Source of the DNA: Alnus glutinosa
Taxonomy: Eukaryota; Streptophyta; Magnoliopsida; Fagales; Betulaceae
DNA: 64,000 bases
Assembly (NCBI RefSeq): GCF_958979055.1
Contig: NC_084889.1
Coordinates: forward strand, 26,552,261-26,616,260
Direction: 5' to 3'
Below are positions 1 through 12,117 of this stretch, one piece after another. Position numbers and translations under genes: made by a program. Under the pieces are notes generated by a model. It had not been told where the DNA came from and ran no database searches. It saw only the letters and a program-made list of their open reading frames with translations. The stretch's first letter is position 1; each line of letters starts with the position of its first letter.

Positions 1-2040
1 CAAAATCGCCAAGGACGGATCCATATCCTCATCACTATCCAACTCCCAATCCAAGGCCAATTCGGGAGGTAAAACACCCAAAGGGTAAGGGGAGTTGCCC
101 TCCTCCCCATCCCATATCTCGTTGCCCTGCTCCCACGCAACCACCTCCCTAGACGGACCAAAACCTATTGGCCACTTTTGATATTGGGTTAAACCATTCA
201 TCCTGAAATCCTCTCCCTTTATGGCGGTAGGAGAATCCAAAGTTGACGCACCTTCCTTAGCAGCCGAAGTGGACGCAGACACGACTGACATTTTATGTGA
301 GAGATTAACTTGCACAACCAGGCTTTGATTGAGAAACCCTCGTCAAAGAAAACCCCTCACCGGAGGAGACTTAACCATATCCTTCACGGAAACTGCCACA
401 CCACCGGAATCCTGCACTGGAAGCGCGACAACTACTTTCCAAACGCACTTTTCTGGCTTCCCTAGCTTTCCGGTAATATTTTTGGAAAGGCTTAGAGTCC
501 AACAACACAGGAGAAGAGGAACGAAGCCTTTTTCCGAACTTAGCCGCCCTTGAAAAATACTAAGAAGAAGAGGATACTTGCAGAGGTAGCATGTCGGAGA
601 TGGACTGAAGAACCAAACAAGCAACACTCGAAGAAGAGGCACCCAAAGAAAAAGACCCAACAACATTACTTACCGGAGCCAGATAAGAAGCTACCAGAGT
701 TGCCAAAGACAACAGTGACCGCGGGGGGCGGGAAGAGAACCTAGAATCAATAGGACTCACGAACTTCTGAGAAGACCCCAACTGCCGAATTGCAGTGTCC
801 CCAGAGATGGACAGGAAAGCCACCGAAGATGTCTCAAGCTGAGCAGGAACTGAACCGGGTTTTGAACCGGCAGAAATACCCAGAAGACTAGGATCTGAGT
901 CCACTGAAGAAGACTCAAAGCCTGCATAAATTTTCTTCACTATGGGCTTTGTCCTAGCCCAGCTGCCACGTTTGGGTTTCAAACCCAGCCCAACACACTT
1001 GAACCCAGAAGCTAACACCTGGTCCAAAGCAGCCCAAAGCCATTTTAGAAGCTTCTTCCACGAACGAGAAAGCCCTAGCTTCTTCTTCCTAGCCTTGCTG
1101 CCACCATGGAAGCAGGCTTGATTCCTCTTCTTCTTTGTCGACCTCGACAGTTGCTCCTCCAAAGCATAACAATTCACCGCCATTCTCCCATCTTTGACAA
1201 CCCTACACCACGCCTCCGGAAGCAGGCCCAACCCACGCAGCTCTTAATTTTGAAACCGGCAGCCCAGGATGCTTGACAAGAAAAACAGCTTCCCCATGAA
1301 CCACTTCCGCAAAGGATGGAGAAGCCCCACCTAGATGACTAGACGAAGCACCCCCCTTCTGTATCCCCTCTGATGTAGGCGCCTCAAAAACTAGCGACCG
1401 AGCCTTTGATCCGAGACAAGTAAGCATCTTCTGCAACTCACCCACCACCCGAAACCAGCCCCATCCTTCACAGCCTTCGAGGAGCCAAATAACCCCTTTA
1501 TGACCACACTCAGCATAGGCAGCCACTTCAAGGTAATGACCGGCCTTATTACCACCCCCATGAACCATCCAAGCTTTCACATCTTCGCGGTAGGACGTGA
1601 CAAAATCCTTCTTCACTAGTTCCTTCAGTGCCTCCTCTACTGACCATGTAGAACACTGGAGACCCAAAAAAGTAAAACCACAAAACCCCTTCCTCCTTTC
1701 CTCCAAGCGAATCTCAGACACATCTGCCTTCACCGAAAAGTAGAAAGCTTTGGTTTCCACAGAGAAGCAACACTCCATCTCTGCTTTAATTGAGAAGCCT
1801 CGAAAAGAAACACCACGACGACATGCTCGGGAGACCGGCCATCGGAGACGACGAAAGAGCTTTGATGAAAGCTCTAGCCCAATAATGAAAACGAAAAACA
1901 ACAAATTGACCACAGAAAAGCTTCGACGAAAACTTCGGTGAAAGCTCCGCTAAAAGAAACAAAGCCCTAGAGTGACGTGCCTCAACGTGCTACCGCTAGG
2001 GTGGAGAGAGGAAGAGAGGCGAGAGAGCGAAGAGAGGCGA
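1..2040 (-). mobile_element. LINE fragment, ORF1-like region (minus strand)
   Basis: Read on the minus strand, this stretch is a broken ORF1-type protein of a plant L1-like LINE. The best block (1203-1913) contains SVETKAFYFSVK, EIRLEERRKGF and GWGWFRVVGELQKML, which resemble the DUF4283-type N-terminal region of plant LINE ORF1 proteins. The frame shifts to 560-1231, a Ser/Lys-rich linker, then to 343-666, and an acidic stretch (WELDSDEDMDP) runs off the left edge. Family assignment is by motif resemblance. The frameshifts show it is not functional. ORF2 would lie to the left of the window. Its 5' end abuts another LINE fragment that points the other way. Confidence 0.6.
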
Positions 2041-2099
2041 GAGCACTGACACGGTTTTGAGTTGTTTCCAATAATAAAAATAAAAAATAAAAAACCATG

Positions 2100-4360
2100 G
2101 CCATCCTAGGTTCTAGACCACCTCCTACTGGAAAATCAAACCAGGGGCCATGGATCCTCGCACAGGCAAAAGAGTGGGTTGTGGCCCTTCCTCTGTCAAG
2201 CTCGCTGGTAGTCCGAGTGCCTCGCTGCCATCTCTAGAACTCGACGCCAATCGTACTGGTGACCATCGGTAGGGGAGTCATGAAGGAATGAGGGGGAGGG
2301 TTGTGACCTATGCCGATGCCTCTTCATCAACTGTGGATCCCTTATTCTTTCTTCTGACAAAGGCATCTTCCTCCGGAGTTCCCGCAAGCGTGTCAGACCA
2401 AGTCGACCATGCTTCTGGCGCTGGAGCTTAGGGCTTTAGCGTGCGGTCGGATGGGCTATTGGTTCTGGGTTCACTTTCTAACAATTCCTCCATTAATGTC
2501 GAGTTAGTCGTTCCTCCTTTTGTAGCTAATGGTGCCATGGGCTTTCCTAAGGCCGTGGATTGGGTTTTAGATCTTAGAGATAGGAGGAGAGTCGTAGTCC
2601 TAGGTTTGTCCTGGGGCATTTCTTCCTCCTTTTGGGAAGAGCTTGGGTGAAGGAAAGAGGAAGGAGCAAGAGCTTTTGTGGTCTCCAGTGTTGACAGATA
2701 GTGATACTGGGCTAGCCCTGCCAGTTGTAGTGGGGCTGAGACGTCTTTTTCAGATTTGGTTCTCCATCATGGGATATAGCCTAGGGATAGCGAGCCCTTG
2801 AATATTCATCCTCTCGCGGTAATTGAATAGCCTATTTTGCTAGTTGTAAAGGCTTTTGACTGGGTGGTTCAGAAAGTTATGGGGTTCGTCTGTTAAAACT
2901 TTTTAAAGGGTGTCTTTTGCTTTTTAGTTGTAATGTGACGTAAAGTTGAAAATAGTTTTAAGTGTTTTGTGAATGTTAAATGTTTTGATTTGTTTGTTAA
3001 TGCTTTTGCTTTTTTGCTAAAAAGTGAAAAGCTGCCCTAAAAAGCATTGTCAAACGATTCCAAGTGCTTTTGTCATATTGTGAGGATGAGTTGATGGCGT
3101 TTGTCATTGCTATTGAAGCAAGTATAACTTAGAACGGGTCGACTAGTCCCTCATTTCTTCTTTCCAAGTCAATAAAGCCTTCAAGAGTTGAAGAGGTTAG
3201 CTTGTTCTGTCAAATTATGACAGTGAGGGAGGTTTGTCCAGTAGAGTAAAAGGCAAGGGAAGGAGTCTAGCATGCTCTTTATGAAGCCTAAGATTTTGAT
3301 GGGAAACGTGAGAGGGTTGAGTGAGAAAAGGTTTGAGGGTCTCAAATCATCTTAGAGAATAGAAGGCGAATATTGTTTGTTTGCAGGAAACTAAATTGGA
3401 GTATGCGTCTAGGGCTGTTGTATGCAATTTATGGGGTTGTATTCATGTGGATTGGTGTTATTTGGGTTCTTAGGGTCTTCTGGTTGGATCATGTTGTGGG
3501 ATAGGAGGGTGGTGGAAAGAACTGAGGAGTAGGTGGGGACATACTTTATGGCTTGTTCTTTTAGAAATGTCGATGACAACTTTGAGTGGGCTTTTGCCAG
3601 TGTTTATGGTCCTAATGTCGATAGTGACTAGAGAGTGCTTGGAGATGAACTTGCTGGGTTATTTAGATGGTGGAATGTTCCGTGCTGTATTGGGGATGAT
3701 TTTAACCTCATATGTTTCCCCGAGCGAGAGAACTAGTGGTTCCCGTTCGTCGCCAGCATTGTTGGAGTTCTCTGAGTTAATTTTTGAACAAGGTGTTACG
3801 CACATATGGACATACCTCTTGTTGGCGGTAACTTAACATGGTATAAAACCGTGAGCCTCTAGTGTGGTCAAGAATTGGTAGGTTTCTTCTCTCTTGATTG
3901 GGAGGCCGACTTTCCTACGGTTTCTCAGAGAAGGCTGCCTAGAGTTTTAACAGATTACTTTTCTTTATCGCTTGGTGCGTTGATATCGTCGGGAGTAGAG
4001 GGCCTTTTAAGTTTGAGACTATGTGACTTAAATATGAGGGTTTTGTGGATAGTGAAACAGTGGTGGTTATCTTATAGCTTTCAAGGGATCCCCTACTTTT
4101 GTCTTGGCTTGAAAACCATAAACCTTGAAACTTGACTTGAAAAGATGGAATGAGGAGGTGTTTGGCAATGTCGAGAAGTGGAAAAAGATCCAAACCTCTC
4201 TTCAGGACATCTAATTTTAGTTTTGTTGTTGTAAGAAAAGGCGAAAAGAGTAGTGTGATGATCTTAAGCAAGAGAAATCCATGTACAAAGCTTTTGTCTG
4301 TGTGGTATGCTAATTGGTTGCAAGAGAAAATGGTTGAACGAATTAAACTGTGTTAGAAAA
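2100..4360 (+). mobile_element. LINE fragment, ORF1 tail plus endonuclease part of ORF2 (plus strand)
   Basis: A second, heavily decayed LINE fragment. Around 2425-2900 is a Ser/Val-rich ORF1-like tail ending near DWVVQKVMGF. From about 3285 the frames spell an endonuclease/exonuclease/phosphatase domain: a start like MGNVRGLSEKRF, then LQETKLE, SVYGPN, IGDDFN and PTVSQRRLPRVL, and finally LKRWNEEVFGNVEKWKK near 4130-4190. Several stops and frameshifts interrupt it. Reverse transcriptase motifs are absent and the similarity fades just before the first eRF3 exon. It probably sits in an eRF3 intron in the same orientation as the host gene. Confidence 0.6.
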
Positions 4361-4491
4361 TCACATCATAAATTTAATTTGAATTTCTATTTTCTGCAGA
4401 AATTTATTCGTAGATTTTTTACAAGCAGGAGTTTGGTTGCATTGGGAAATAAGTGACTTGTCGGTTGCACTAATTTCTATTTGACTTGCAG

Positions 4492-6372
4492 ATGTCCAGT
4501 TCCTGCCAATATCTGGTCTGCTAGGTACAAACATGAAAAAAAGATTGGATAAAGGCATTTGTCCATGGTGGGATGGTCCCTGCCTCTTTGAAGCCCTTGA
4601 TGCCACCGACATTCCTGAACGAGATCCCAAAGGTCCATTTAGGTGCGATTCAGTCTTTATGTTTCTCTCTTCCAACTTGCGGTCTGAACTTAAGTACTAT
4701 TTTCACCCCATCCTGTTCGAGGTCTGAGTGGAAACTAGTTCTTTGGTTAACGAATTCGATTTTTGGTTCATATTTCAAATGTTATTTAATGTTTCACCAA
4801 CAAAGTATACAATTAAAACATGCATGGTGTGCGTTGGATTAGAGAATGCTTTATTTTGCCAACTGCTTTCAGGCCTCTGTGTTGTTAGTCCAAACAATGC
4901 TACAATTTTTATGTACTTAAAGTAATACTATATCAATTTGTTTTTATTTAATAAAACTATCATTACTTATCAAAAAAAAAAATTTGTTTTTATTATTAGT
5001 GGGCTCTAATGTGTTTTGGACTTGGTTGATCTCAATGTAATCTAGTTTCTCACGAAGTTATTTTTATATATGATTTTTTTTTTGGAATCAAATTCTATGA
5101 CTGGTTCTGATGTGAATGTTTGTTGCTTGACAAATTTGATTCAGACATTACATAGGGTCCTATCCTGATTGCCTTAATCTTGTATCTACGGTTTAGAAGG
5201 ACTACTGATGTTGATCATTAAACGTGCAACCCTGTAGGATGCCTGTTATAGACAAATTCAGAGAGAAGGGAATTGTTGTTATGGGAAAAGTAGAATCTGG
5301 CACTGTGTGTGAGGGAGATTCCTTGTTGATCATGCCAAATAAGGTATCCTTCTGAATTCTTTTTCTCATTTCCTCTTTCCTTTTTCCTCCCATAGATCAA
5401 ATTCCCAGCTTCTTTTTATGTTTACTGAGGATTTTATATGATAATCTGCAGGCTCATGTTAAAGTTATTGATATATACTGTGATGAAGATGAGGTCAGAT
5501 ATGCAGGGCCAGGTGAAAATGTACGGGTTAGACTAACTGGGGTTGAAGAAGAGGGCATATTATCGGGCTTTGTTTTGTCAAGCATTGGTAAGTTTTATTT
5601 ACCCATATGAAAAATGCTCTACTTTCCAAATTTTTTTCCTCAAAAGTGGTTCCCAAATGATGTGTTAAATAGTAGATCTCATCCATAATTGACACATCAT
5701 TTGAGAATCAACTTTTGGGAAAAAATAATTGGTAAGTGTAGCACTTCTCTTCTTCAAATATCATCATGCGGTAGTGTTATGTATGTGCAGTTTTGTAATT
5801 TTGATACATAAGCTATTCCTAGATTCATAAATTGAAATGATTACTGCGGTTGATCTTATGGTTTTTTTTTTTTTTTTTTTCTTCTCTTATGGAAAGTAGG
5901 ATATAAGAGACCATTTGTTCCAGGAAAAATGCACCAATCCACTGTGTCACATTTCAATTTAGGGCACTAGTTGGTAAATTTTCATTATAAATAAGAACCG
6001 GTCATGTAATATAGTAGATCCAACCGAATCTGGTAGCAAGAGTACATTTTTAAATGGAAATACCCTTATAAGATTATAATTCTGATTGACTACCTCTGTT
6101 CCCCTCCCCTCCCAACCTTTCTTCATTAAAATGTGAGAGCCCATTGGCATGTTTATCATCTGGTCCCCTTTTAATGTTGTGCTCTTTAACATTCATTTTT
6201 ATTCGTTTTTTTTTTTTTTTCCGTTTCTTTTTTTGTGGGCGGGGAAGGGGGGTCCCATTTCTGAGGTACTAAATTGCTTTTCTTCATGCAGCTAAACCAA
6301 TACATGCTGTTACTGAGTTTGTTGCACAGTTGCAGATCCTTGAGTTGCTGGACAATGTATGCATTAAACTTC

Positions 6373-6418
<46 letters not shown>

Positions 6419-7189
6419 GTGGTTTGTTGTTTGATCTGTATCTTCCTCTTGTTACTGTTGATAAATTATGTATGTAATATCTGAAGTACTGTGAATGTTG
6501 CTTCTGTCCAGGCAATTTTTACAGCTGGCTATAAGGCTGTCTTGCACATTCATGCTGTTGTTGAAGAATGTGAGATTGTTGAGTTGTTACAGCAAATTGA
6601 TCCAAAGACAAAGAAACCTATGAAAAAGAAAGTTCTCTTTGTGAAAAATAGTGCCGTTGTTGTATGTCGCGTTCAGGTTGGCTTTGCTGCTTTATTAGTA
6701 ATGAAGTTCACAGAACATTTTCTTTTGAAAGTGTTGAAACTATCAAGAATGTTGCAAATATTCTCAAATAGAAAACCGCAACCTTTTTCTGCGTGCTCTG
6801 GCAAATATCACAATTTTTTCTAGTAACTTTTAAATAGAGTTTTGTGCTCTCATCCCCTTATCATTCCTTCCAGATATGAAAAGCATCTATAGTTTTTGCT
6901 ATACAGGTCTTGATCAAAGTCACTGCCAAATAATTTCTGATTCTTTGTCATAATTTGTTGATACTGATCCCTTGTGGACTTGCGGTTCTTAGGTGAATAA
7001 TTTAATATGCATAGAGACGTTCTCAGATTTTCCTCAACTTGGAAGGTTCACTCTTCGTACTGAAGGTGAGAAACTGATATTGGCCTTGTGTTCGTGCGGC
7101 ATTCATGATGTTAGTATTGGTTGTCACATGGATTACTCTGTTCTACAGGAAAAACAGTTGCAGTGGGAAAGGTTACCAGTCTTTTATAA
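4492..7189 (+). CDS. eRF3: Eukaryotic peptide chain release factor eRF3, C-terminal half (5' part outside window)
   Basis: Seven exons encode the end of eRF3, the cytosolic translational GTPase that acts with eRF1 in stop-codon termination: 4492-4642, 5238-5343, 5452-5587, 6292-6356, 6512-6676, 6993-7065 and 7149-7189 (stop TAA). All introns are GT-AG and the joined frame is open. Diagnostic stretches are FLPISGL and CPWWDGPCLFEALDA (end of the G domain region), GKVESGTV and YAGPGENVRVRLTG (EF-Tu-like domain 2), and ECEIVELLQQID, KKKVLFVKNSA and FPQLGRFTLRTEG (domain 3). HBS1 was considered, but the WWDGPCLFEALDA and FTLRTEG-KTVAVGKV contexts fit eRF3 better. The first exon enters in phase 1, so the G domain exons must lie left of base 1 beyond an intron of at least 4.4 kb that contains LINE debris. 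This is probably the functional gene. Confidence 0.88.
6378..6417. repeat. (CT)n microsatellite in an eRF3 intron
   Basis: An uninterrupted CT dinucleotide tract of about 40 bp lies just after the donor of exon 6292-6356. Confidence 0.9.
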
Positions 7190-7317
7190 GTATTTAAACA
7201 ATTTTTGGCATAAGAGGTGAGGAACTTTTTAGTGCTTTTTGCATCATCCTTCTTTCATATTACATTGTTGGTTTTCTCTTGTTGTCCTCGTTTGTCGTTT
7301 GTAGTAAATTGAAAAGT

Positions 7318-7543
7318 TAGTGGTTAAGGTATTCTCATGCTAAAAGTTCCTATTTTGTGTGCCTTATAAAGATTTTCCTGGCATCCAACTGCCTAATGAA
7401 TTGAAGGCTGGAAATTTGATTTCGGCATTATTTTAGTGGTTAAGGTATTGTCAAGCTAAAAGTTTCCTATCCTGTGTGTCTATAAAGATTTTTCTGGCAT
7501 CTAACTCCCTAATGGTCTGGAAATTTGATTTTGGCATTATTTT
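7318..7543. repeat. Tandem duplication, unit about 115 bp
   Basis: Two adjacent imperfect copies begin TAGTGGTTAAGGTATT and end with a GGAAATTTGAT..GGCATTATTT motif (7318-7434 and 7435-7543). The same pair occurs in block B at about 19688-19913. Confidence 0.8.
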
Positions 7544-7801
7544 AACGGATTTGAGATGAAAAGATTACAAATAAAACTTTGAACTTCGATGCTTCTGAAG
7601 AGATGAAATTTTGAAATGGTGAAATGACTTGTCAAAATTGGGAATCTGGGATTGACCCTATAATTTTATTTTGATTATAGTAGAGTCTCATTTTACTTGT
7701 TTTTGACCCATTACTCCACTCCTGGGATGCACCTATACCGAGGTACAGGTACACTACAGGTTTGGGGATAGGATAATCTTGAGAAAGTAGGATAATTCTT
7801 C

Positions 7802-7854
7802 AGCTAATCACTGAAGGAGCTGCGTACTTAGCTTGGCTCCTTCAGTGATTAGCT
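7802..7854. repeat. Short perfect inverted repeat (hairpin)
   Basis: AGCTAATCACTGAAGGAGC (7802-7820) is exactly complementary to 7836-7854, with a 15-nt loop. In block B (about 20159-20208) the right arm has changed and the hairpin is imperfect. Confidence 0.85.
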
Positions 7855-8327
7855 TTAATGATTACCTCCTTTTTTCTTCTCCTAATTAGACATTTCTCTT
7901 TTATACTTCTTGTGTACTTGGGTTGCGCTTTTAAAATCTTGAGAAAGTAGGACATGATCAATTAATTAATTGATAAATATATATATTTTAGGTTTATTTA
8001 ATTTTAATTTTAGGTTTAAAAAATAGATAACAAGCATCAGACTGTTTAAAAACATATGCTAAACAAAATAACATATACCGAAAAAGCACATTCAAACTTC
8101 ATAAAATGATAAACTTACATGAAGCAACAAAAATCTCAACTCACGTAATATACTAATTTATATCTCCTAGTTCCAAGTACATGTGAAAGAAAAACAAGAT
8201 GAGAAGTCTCAATTGACGTAAACTAAGTCCAATTTACCTTGTAAGACTTTCAATTTTACGTTACGATGCTTCTAGTTACTACTTTTATTGCCATGGAAAT
8301 TGGAAATGCATTTATTTGAGGTTCAAA

Positions 8328-9013
8328 AATAGGGAAAAATGCAAAATCAACCTATGTGGTTTACCTAATTTGCAATAAGCTGTATGTCGTATCAAAATGT
8401 TCTTAGAGCTCCCTGGGGTATACAAAAATAACAAATCACTCCCCATTATCAAATTCCATCCAATATCTTGTCGACTTCCGTTAGTGTGCCACATCAGAGC
8501 CAATAGAATTGTGACATGTATCCTATTTAATTATTGCTTTATATTACTTAGCCACCTATATATCCATGTCATATTTTACGCCACGTCATCAGCATAGTAA
8601 CTTGAAGAAGATGAAAGGCGTGGTTAAGAACCGGATGAAGAAGATAAAACTAACATCCTCTGTGTGGTTGATTTTGGTAGATTTAGGTTTTTCTCCAAGT
8701 TACCGTGTTGATAACGTGGTGTAAAATATGACATGGGATATATAGGTGGCTTAGTAATATGACCTAGAAAATTCTAGGTGTATTTTTTTAAAGTTAGTAA
8801 TTAAGCAGGACACGCGTCACAATTCTATTGGCTTTGATGTGGCACACTAACGGAAACCATTAAGTTATTGGATGGAATGTTATAGTAGAGAGATTGTTAT
8901 TTTTGCATACTCCAAGGTGGCAAGGAGCTCTCATAACATTTTGATACTACATAGAGCTTATTGCAAATTAGGTAAATCAGATGGACTGATTTTGCATTTT
9001 TTTTTTTCCCTAA
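8328..9013. mobile_element. Foldback / long terminal-inverted-repeat DNA element
   Basis: The outer ends are AGGGAAAAATGCAAAATCA on the left and its near complement (TGATTTTGCA..CCCT) on the right. Arms of roughly 250-300 bp are complementary throughout: the TTACCTAATTTGCAATAAGCT, GTGCCACATCAGAGCCAATAGAATTG and ATATATCCATGTCATATTTTACG blocks all reappear in reverse. No transposase is encoded. I see no clear target-site duplication, so the superfamily is undetermined. Block B has lost the extreme left end of this element (about 20632). Confidence 0.75.
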
Positions 9014-10437
9014 AAAATATCCCATATGGTGTTAACAAAAAAAAGAAAGAAAAAACCCACATGGGAGGAGGGAGAACATCTCAATCCCAAATCAGCAAAA
9101 AGGGATGGACCCTCGACCTATAGTTGGGTCAAGGACACCAGCCTGTCAAGCTCAGTTATTGCATTTAACAGATTGTGGGCTGGCATGTCCTTCGCTCCTC
9201 TTTAGACTTGTATGGGCCGTGATATTTTGGAGCTGAGCCACTATGCAGTCAACTGATATGGATGCCAAAGCAAGTCCACAATCTGAATTCAGAAAATCTC
9301 TTTTAATTCTGCACATCTATGTACGAGAAGCCATCGATGTCATGTGTAGATAGAGATCCTTAATCCTTACCCCAACAAAGTACGTAGAAGTACGATGGTG
9401 CTTGACCCTAACAAAACCGCTCATGACGAGCCAAGGGCCATGATCGATTGTGAGAGACTCTTGGGGAGCGTTGGTGGCACAACTGAGATGAGAAAGAGAA
9501 ACAAAGAGCATGAGAGAGATCTAGGGTCTGACTTAGTTTATTAAATGGTTCACATGTCATGAATCTGGGCCATGTCTGAAATTCGAAATTGTTTTTTAAA
9601 TATAAGAAATGTATTAGTTACGTATTTGGCCATGTCCAAGTCATATCATGTTCGATGCATATTGGACATTGACACACCAGTGTTTTTGGAGTATCTGTGC
9701 TTTATGGCTCCACTCTATAGCCAGGCCTTCTACCAACACTAAACATACCACAATTTAATCCCGTAACATGTTCCACTTTATAGCCAGGCCTTCTGTCGCA
9801 ACTTCTGCTGCACGTTAATTGCCATAGTTTCATTTGAAATTTCTATAGTCTCTGTTTACGTTCTTTTGACCCCTTACTCTTGATTGCTTTGCACTTGTTC
9901 CAGCATTCTCGATTTGAATTTAATTATATTATCCTTCTTTAGCTGTATTTTCATTCCCATATATGCTAATAGAAATGATGCTATTGATTGTTAACATCTT
10001 TTGGAGGAGTCTAGGTTGTTTCAGTAGGATGTAATTAATGGGTTTTTTTTGGAATGTTATTAATCTGCTTGTTTACTCTCTCTCTCTCTCTCTGCTAATG
10101 TTTATCTTGATTCTTTTTTCCTTGTGAATACAAATTTATGTTTTTTTTTTCGCAAACCCCAACTTAGTTAAGTCAGCATCATGTTCTATGCAGTTCGTTC
10201 TTTCACAAATTTGTCAAATTGCTTTTTGGGAGGCTTGCCTTCAAATCGTCATATCTTGATCAAAGGTGCATGATTATCTATGATTGTTGTCTCAGAGTCA
10301 GAAATTTGTTTGCGAAACCAAACTAAATGGCTTAATTGGACTGTCCTGTATGACTTTGACGAATGATTCACTGATTACGAAAGAGGTGTCTTTCTCTGTT
10401 TCAAGTTTTTTTGATATCATCATTATTTTTTGACAGG

Positions 10438-10780
10438 CAACCTGAACAGTGGGGCATAAATGTTGCATTTCATAGCAGCTTGAAGGGGTCCTATGTTCTA
10501 ATCAAATCTGGTACATTGCATTATACAGCGAGTAGTTTTATGAACATTTAATTTTCATGGCTGATGCCCGTGTGTTCTGGGTGGGGCTTTTGGGGCGTTG
10601 TTGCTTTGGGTTATTTTATGGGTGATATTCGACCTGATTCACGAATTGCCCATATTTTAGCTTCATATGATTATGAATAATGGTTTTGAATCAGTCTTAT
10701 CTGATTAATGTTAGTTAATCTGGTCTGTATTTTTAATTTTTGGTGCTTTGATATCCCCTTAAATGGCCCCTCGAAATTGA
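10438..10780 (+). other. eRF3: Probable last eRF3 3'-UTR exon
   Basis: A non-coding, T-rich stretch follows a consensus acceptor (TTTTTTGACAG). It begins GCAACCTGAACAGTGGGG and is unchanged by eye in block B (28852 onward). No exact AATAAA is seen; AATAAT near 10676 is the best poly(A)-signal-like hexamer, so the end is approximate. Confidence 0.4.
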
Positions 10781-11692
10781 TTATTGGTTTCTATTTATGA
10801 TTTCGAGTAATTTATTAAATTGATTTCTGAATTACATTCTCTCAATCAACAAAAATTACTGTTTATGCCTTGGAGCCTATTAATATAGCCACGAATGCAG
10901 GAGGTAGTTGAGCAGTGATAAATGCTATTATCCATGATGTTGATTTTACACATGTTCTAACTAGAAAGTCATGGTTTCGGTGTCTTGCTCGTTTGATCAG
11001 AGCATTGGTTGAAACTCAGTAATTGCTAACTATGCTAAATATGTTTGTTTATAGAGAAATGTTATAGACCTTAATTTAATTATTATTATTTTATAAACGA
11101 GGGTTGCCTAGTAGGATGGGGTGGGATGACGGAATGAGATAGAGTATACTATATAGCATTACTCTTGTTTATAGCTCTCTACCTTTAAATGTTTCAGCCT
11201 CAACCCCCATGGGAGGTTAGATCTCCATCTCCAATCTCTTTTTTTTTTTTTTTTCTTTTAGCAGTTATTTTTAAAATTTGTTTCTAAATCTGACGTAGTA
11301 CTTTTTATATGCGACTTCTCATTATTAGTCTTGCGTGTAAAAATTGGACAGAACGATCAATTAGCCGGAGATGATATAACAAAATTAAAAACCTAGTTTT
11401 GATTTGGTATAAGATTCAAACTCAGGGAATTTCTATGAGAATTTTCCTGAAAATTTTTTAAAAAATAAAAATAAATTTTTTGTTAAATAAAAGTTCTTTG
11501 GAAACCTTTATTTATTTATTTAATTATTTTTTGGTAACTGTTTGGAAACCTTGTTAGTAGGGAAGCACGAGGCCTGTAATACGTGGAATAAAACATTACC
11601 ATTTCCAAGTGAAAGCAACTTTACATGGTTTCCGATGGGTTACTTTTAGCTTCAAAAGTTTAATTAGTCAAGTGGGAATAGGATCCTCTTCA
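10781..11692. other. Intergenic, no gene seen
   Basis: AT-rich sequence with poly-T (about 11238-11254) and no open frame of note. It is near-identical to the corresponding part of block B (about 29195-30107). Confidence 0.6.
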
Positions 11693-11700
11693 TTTCATAT

Positions 11701-12117
11701 AAGGGTGGGCAAATTATGTCTACTATTTACTGATTACTTATCGAATTGAACTGAATTACAATCGATTACCTATTGACTTTACCGATTAATTTCGGTTCGG
11801 TAGTCGGTATAAAATTTTGTTCTGAAAGTCGGTTCAATAACCAAACTGAACCACCTTTTTTTCCGATTGATTAACCGAACTGACATAAAACGAAACGATG
11901 TTGTTTTAGTAAGAACAAAAAGTTTGATTTTTTCTTCTTTTTTTGTTTTTGTAAAAAAAAAAAAAAAAAACGTTGTCGTTTAATTACCTATGTTAATCGA
12001 CTTAACTGATCGTCTATTAACTGTTTAATCGACTTAATCAAAATAAATTTACTGATTCTGACAAAAGTTGGTTAACCGACCGAATTAACCGCCTACCGAA
12101 CTGATACTAACCCCTAA
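11701..12117. mobile_element. hAT-like MITE with 8-bp target duplication (copy A)
   Basis: A non-coding element starts AAGGGTGGGC and ends AACCCCTAA. It is filled with complementary motifs such as TCGGTTCGGTAGTCGGT and GGTTAACCGACCGAATTAACC. It is flanked on both sides by TTTCATAT (11693-11700 and 12118-12125). An 8-bp duplication and G-rich termini are typical of non-autonomous hAT elements. Confidence 0.65.

Larger units (their letters stand above)
7217..10437 (+). other. eRF3: Probable eRF3 3'-UTR intron (copy A)
   Basis: After the stop codon the transcript appears to splice from AAGAG|GTGAGG (exon end 7216) to TTTTTTGACAG|GCAACC (exon start 10438). The 3.2 kb between them holds a tandem duplication at 7318-7543, a short perfect hairpin at 7802-7854 and a long inverted-repeat element at 8328-9013. 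The donor and acceptor match consensus and are kept in block B. Splicing is inferred and could be confirmed only with a transcript. Confidence 0.45.

Noticed and set aside
2428..2650. Small ORFs on both strands at 2.4-2.65 kb
   Set aside because: They lie in LINE ORF1-like debris. The minus-strand one is a shadow frame.
9317..9511. 64-residue minus-strand ORF, repeated at 27732-27926
   Set aside because: Conserved only because the DNA is duplicated. No recognisable domain or splice context.
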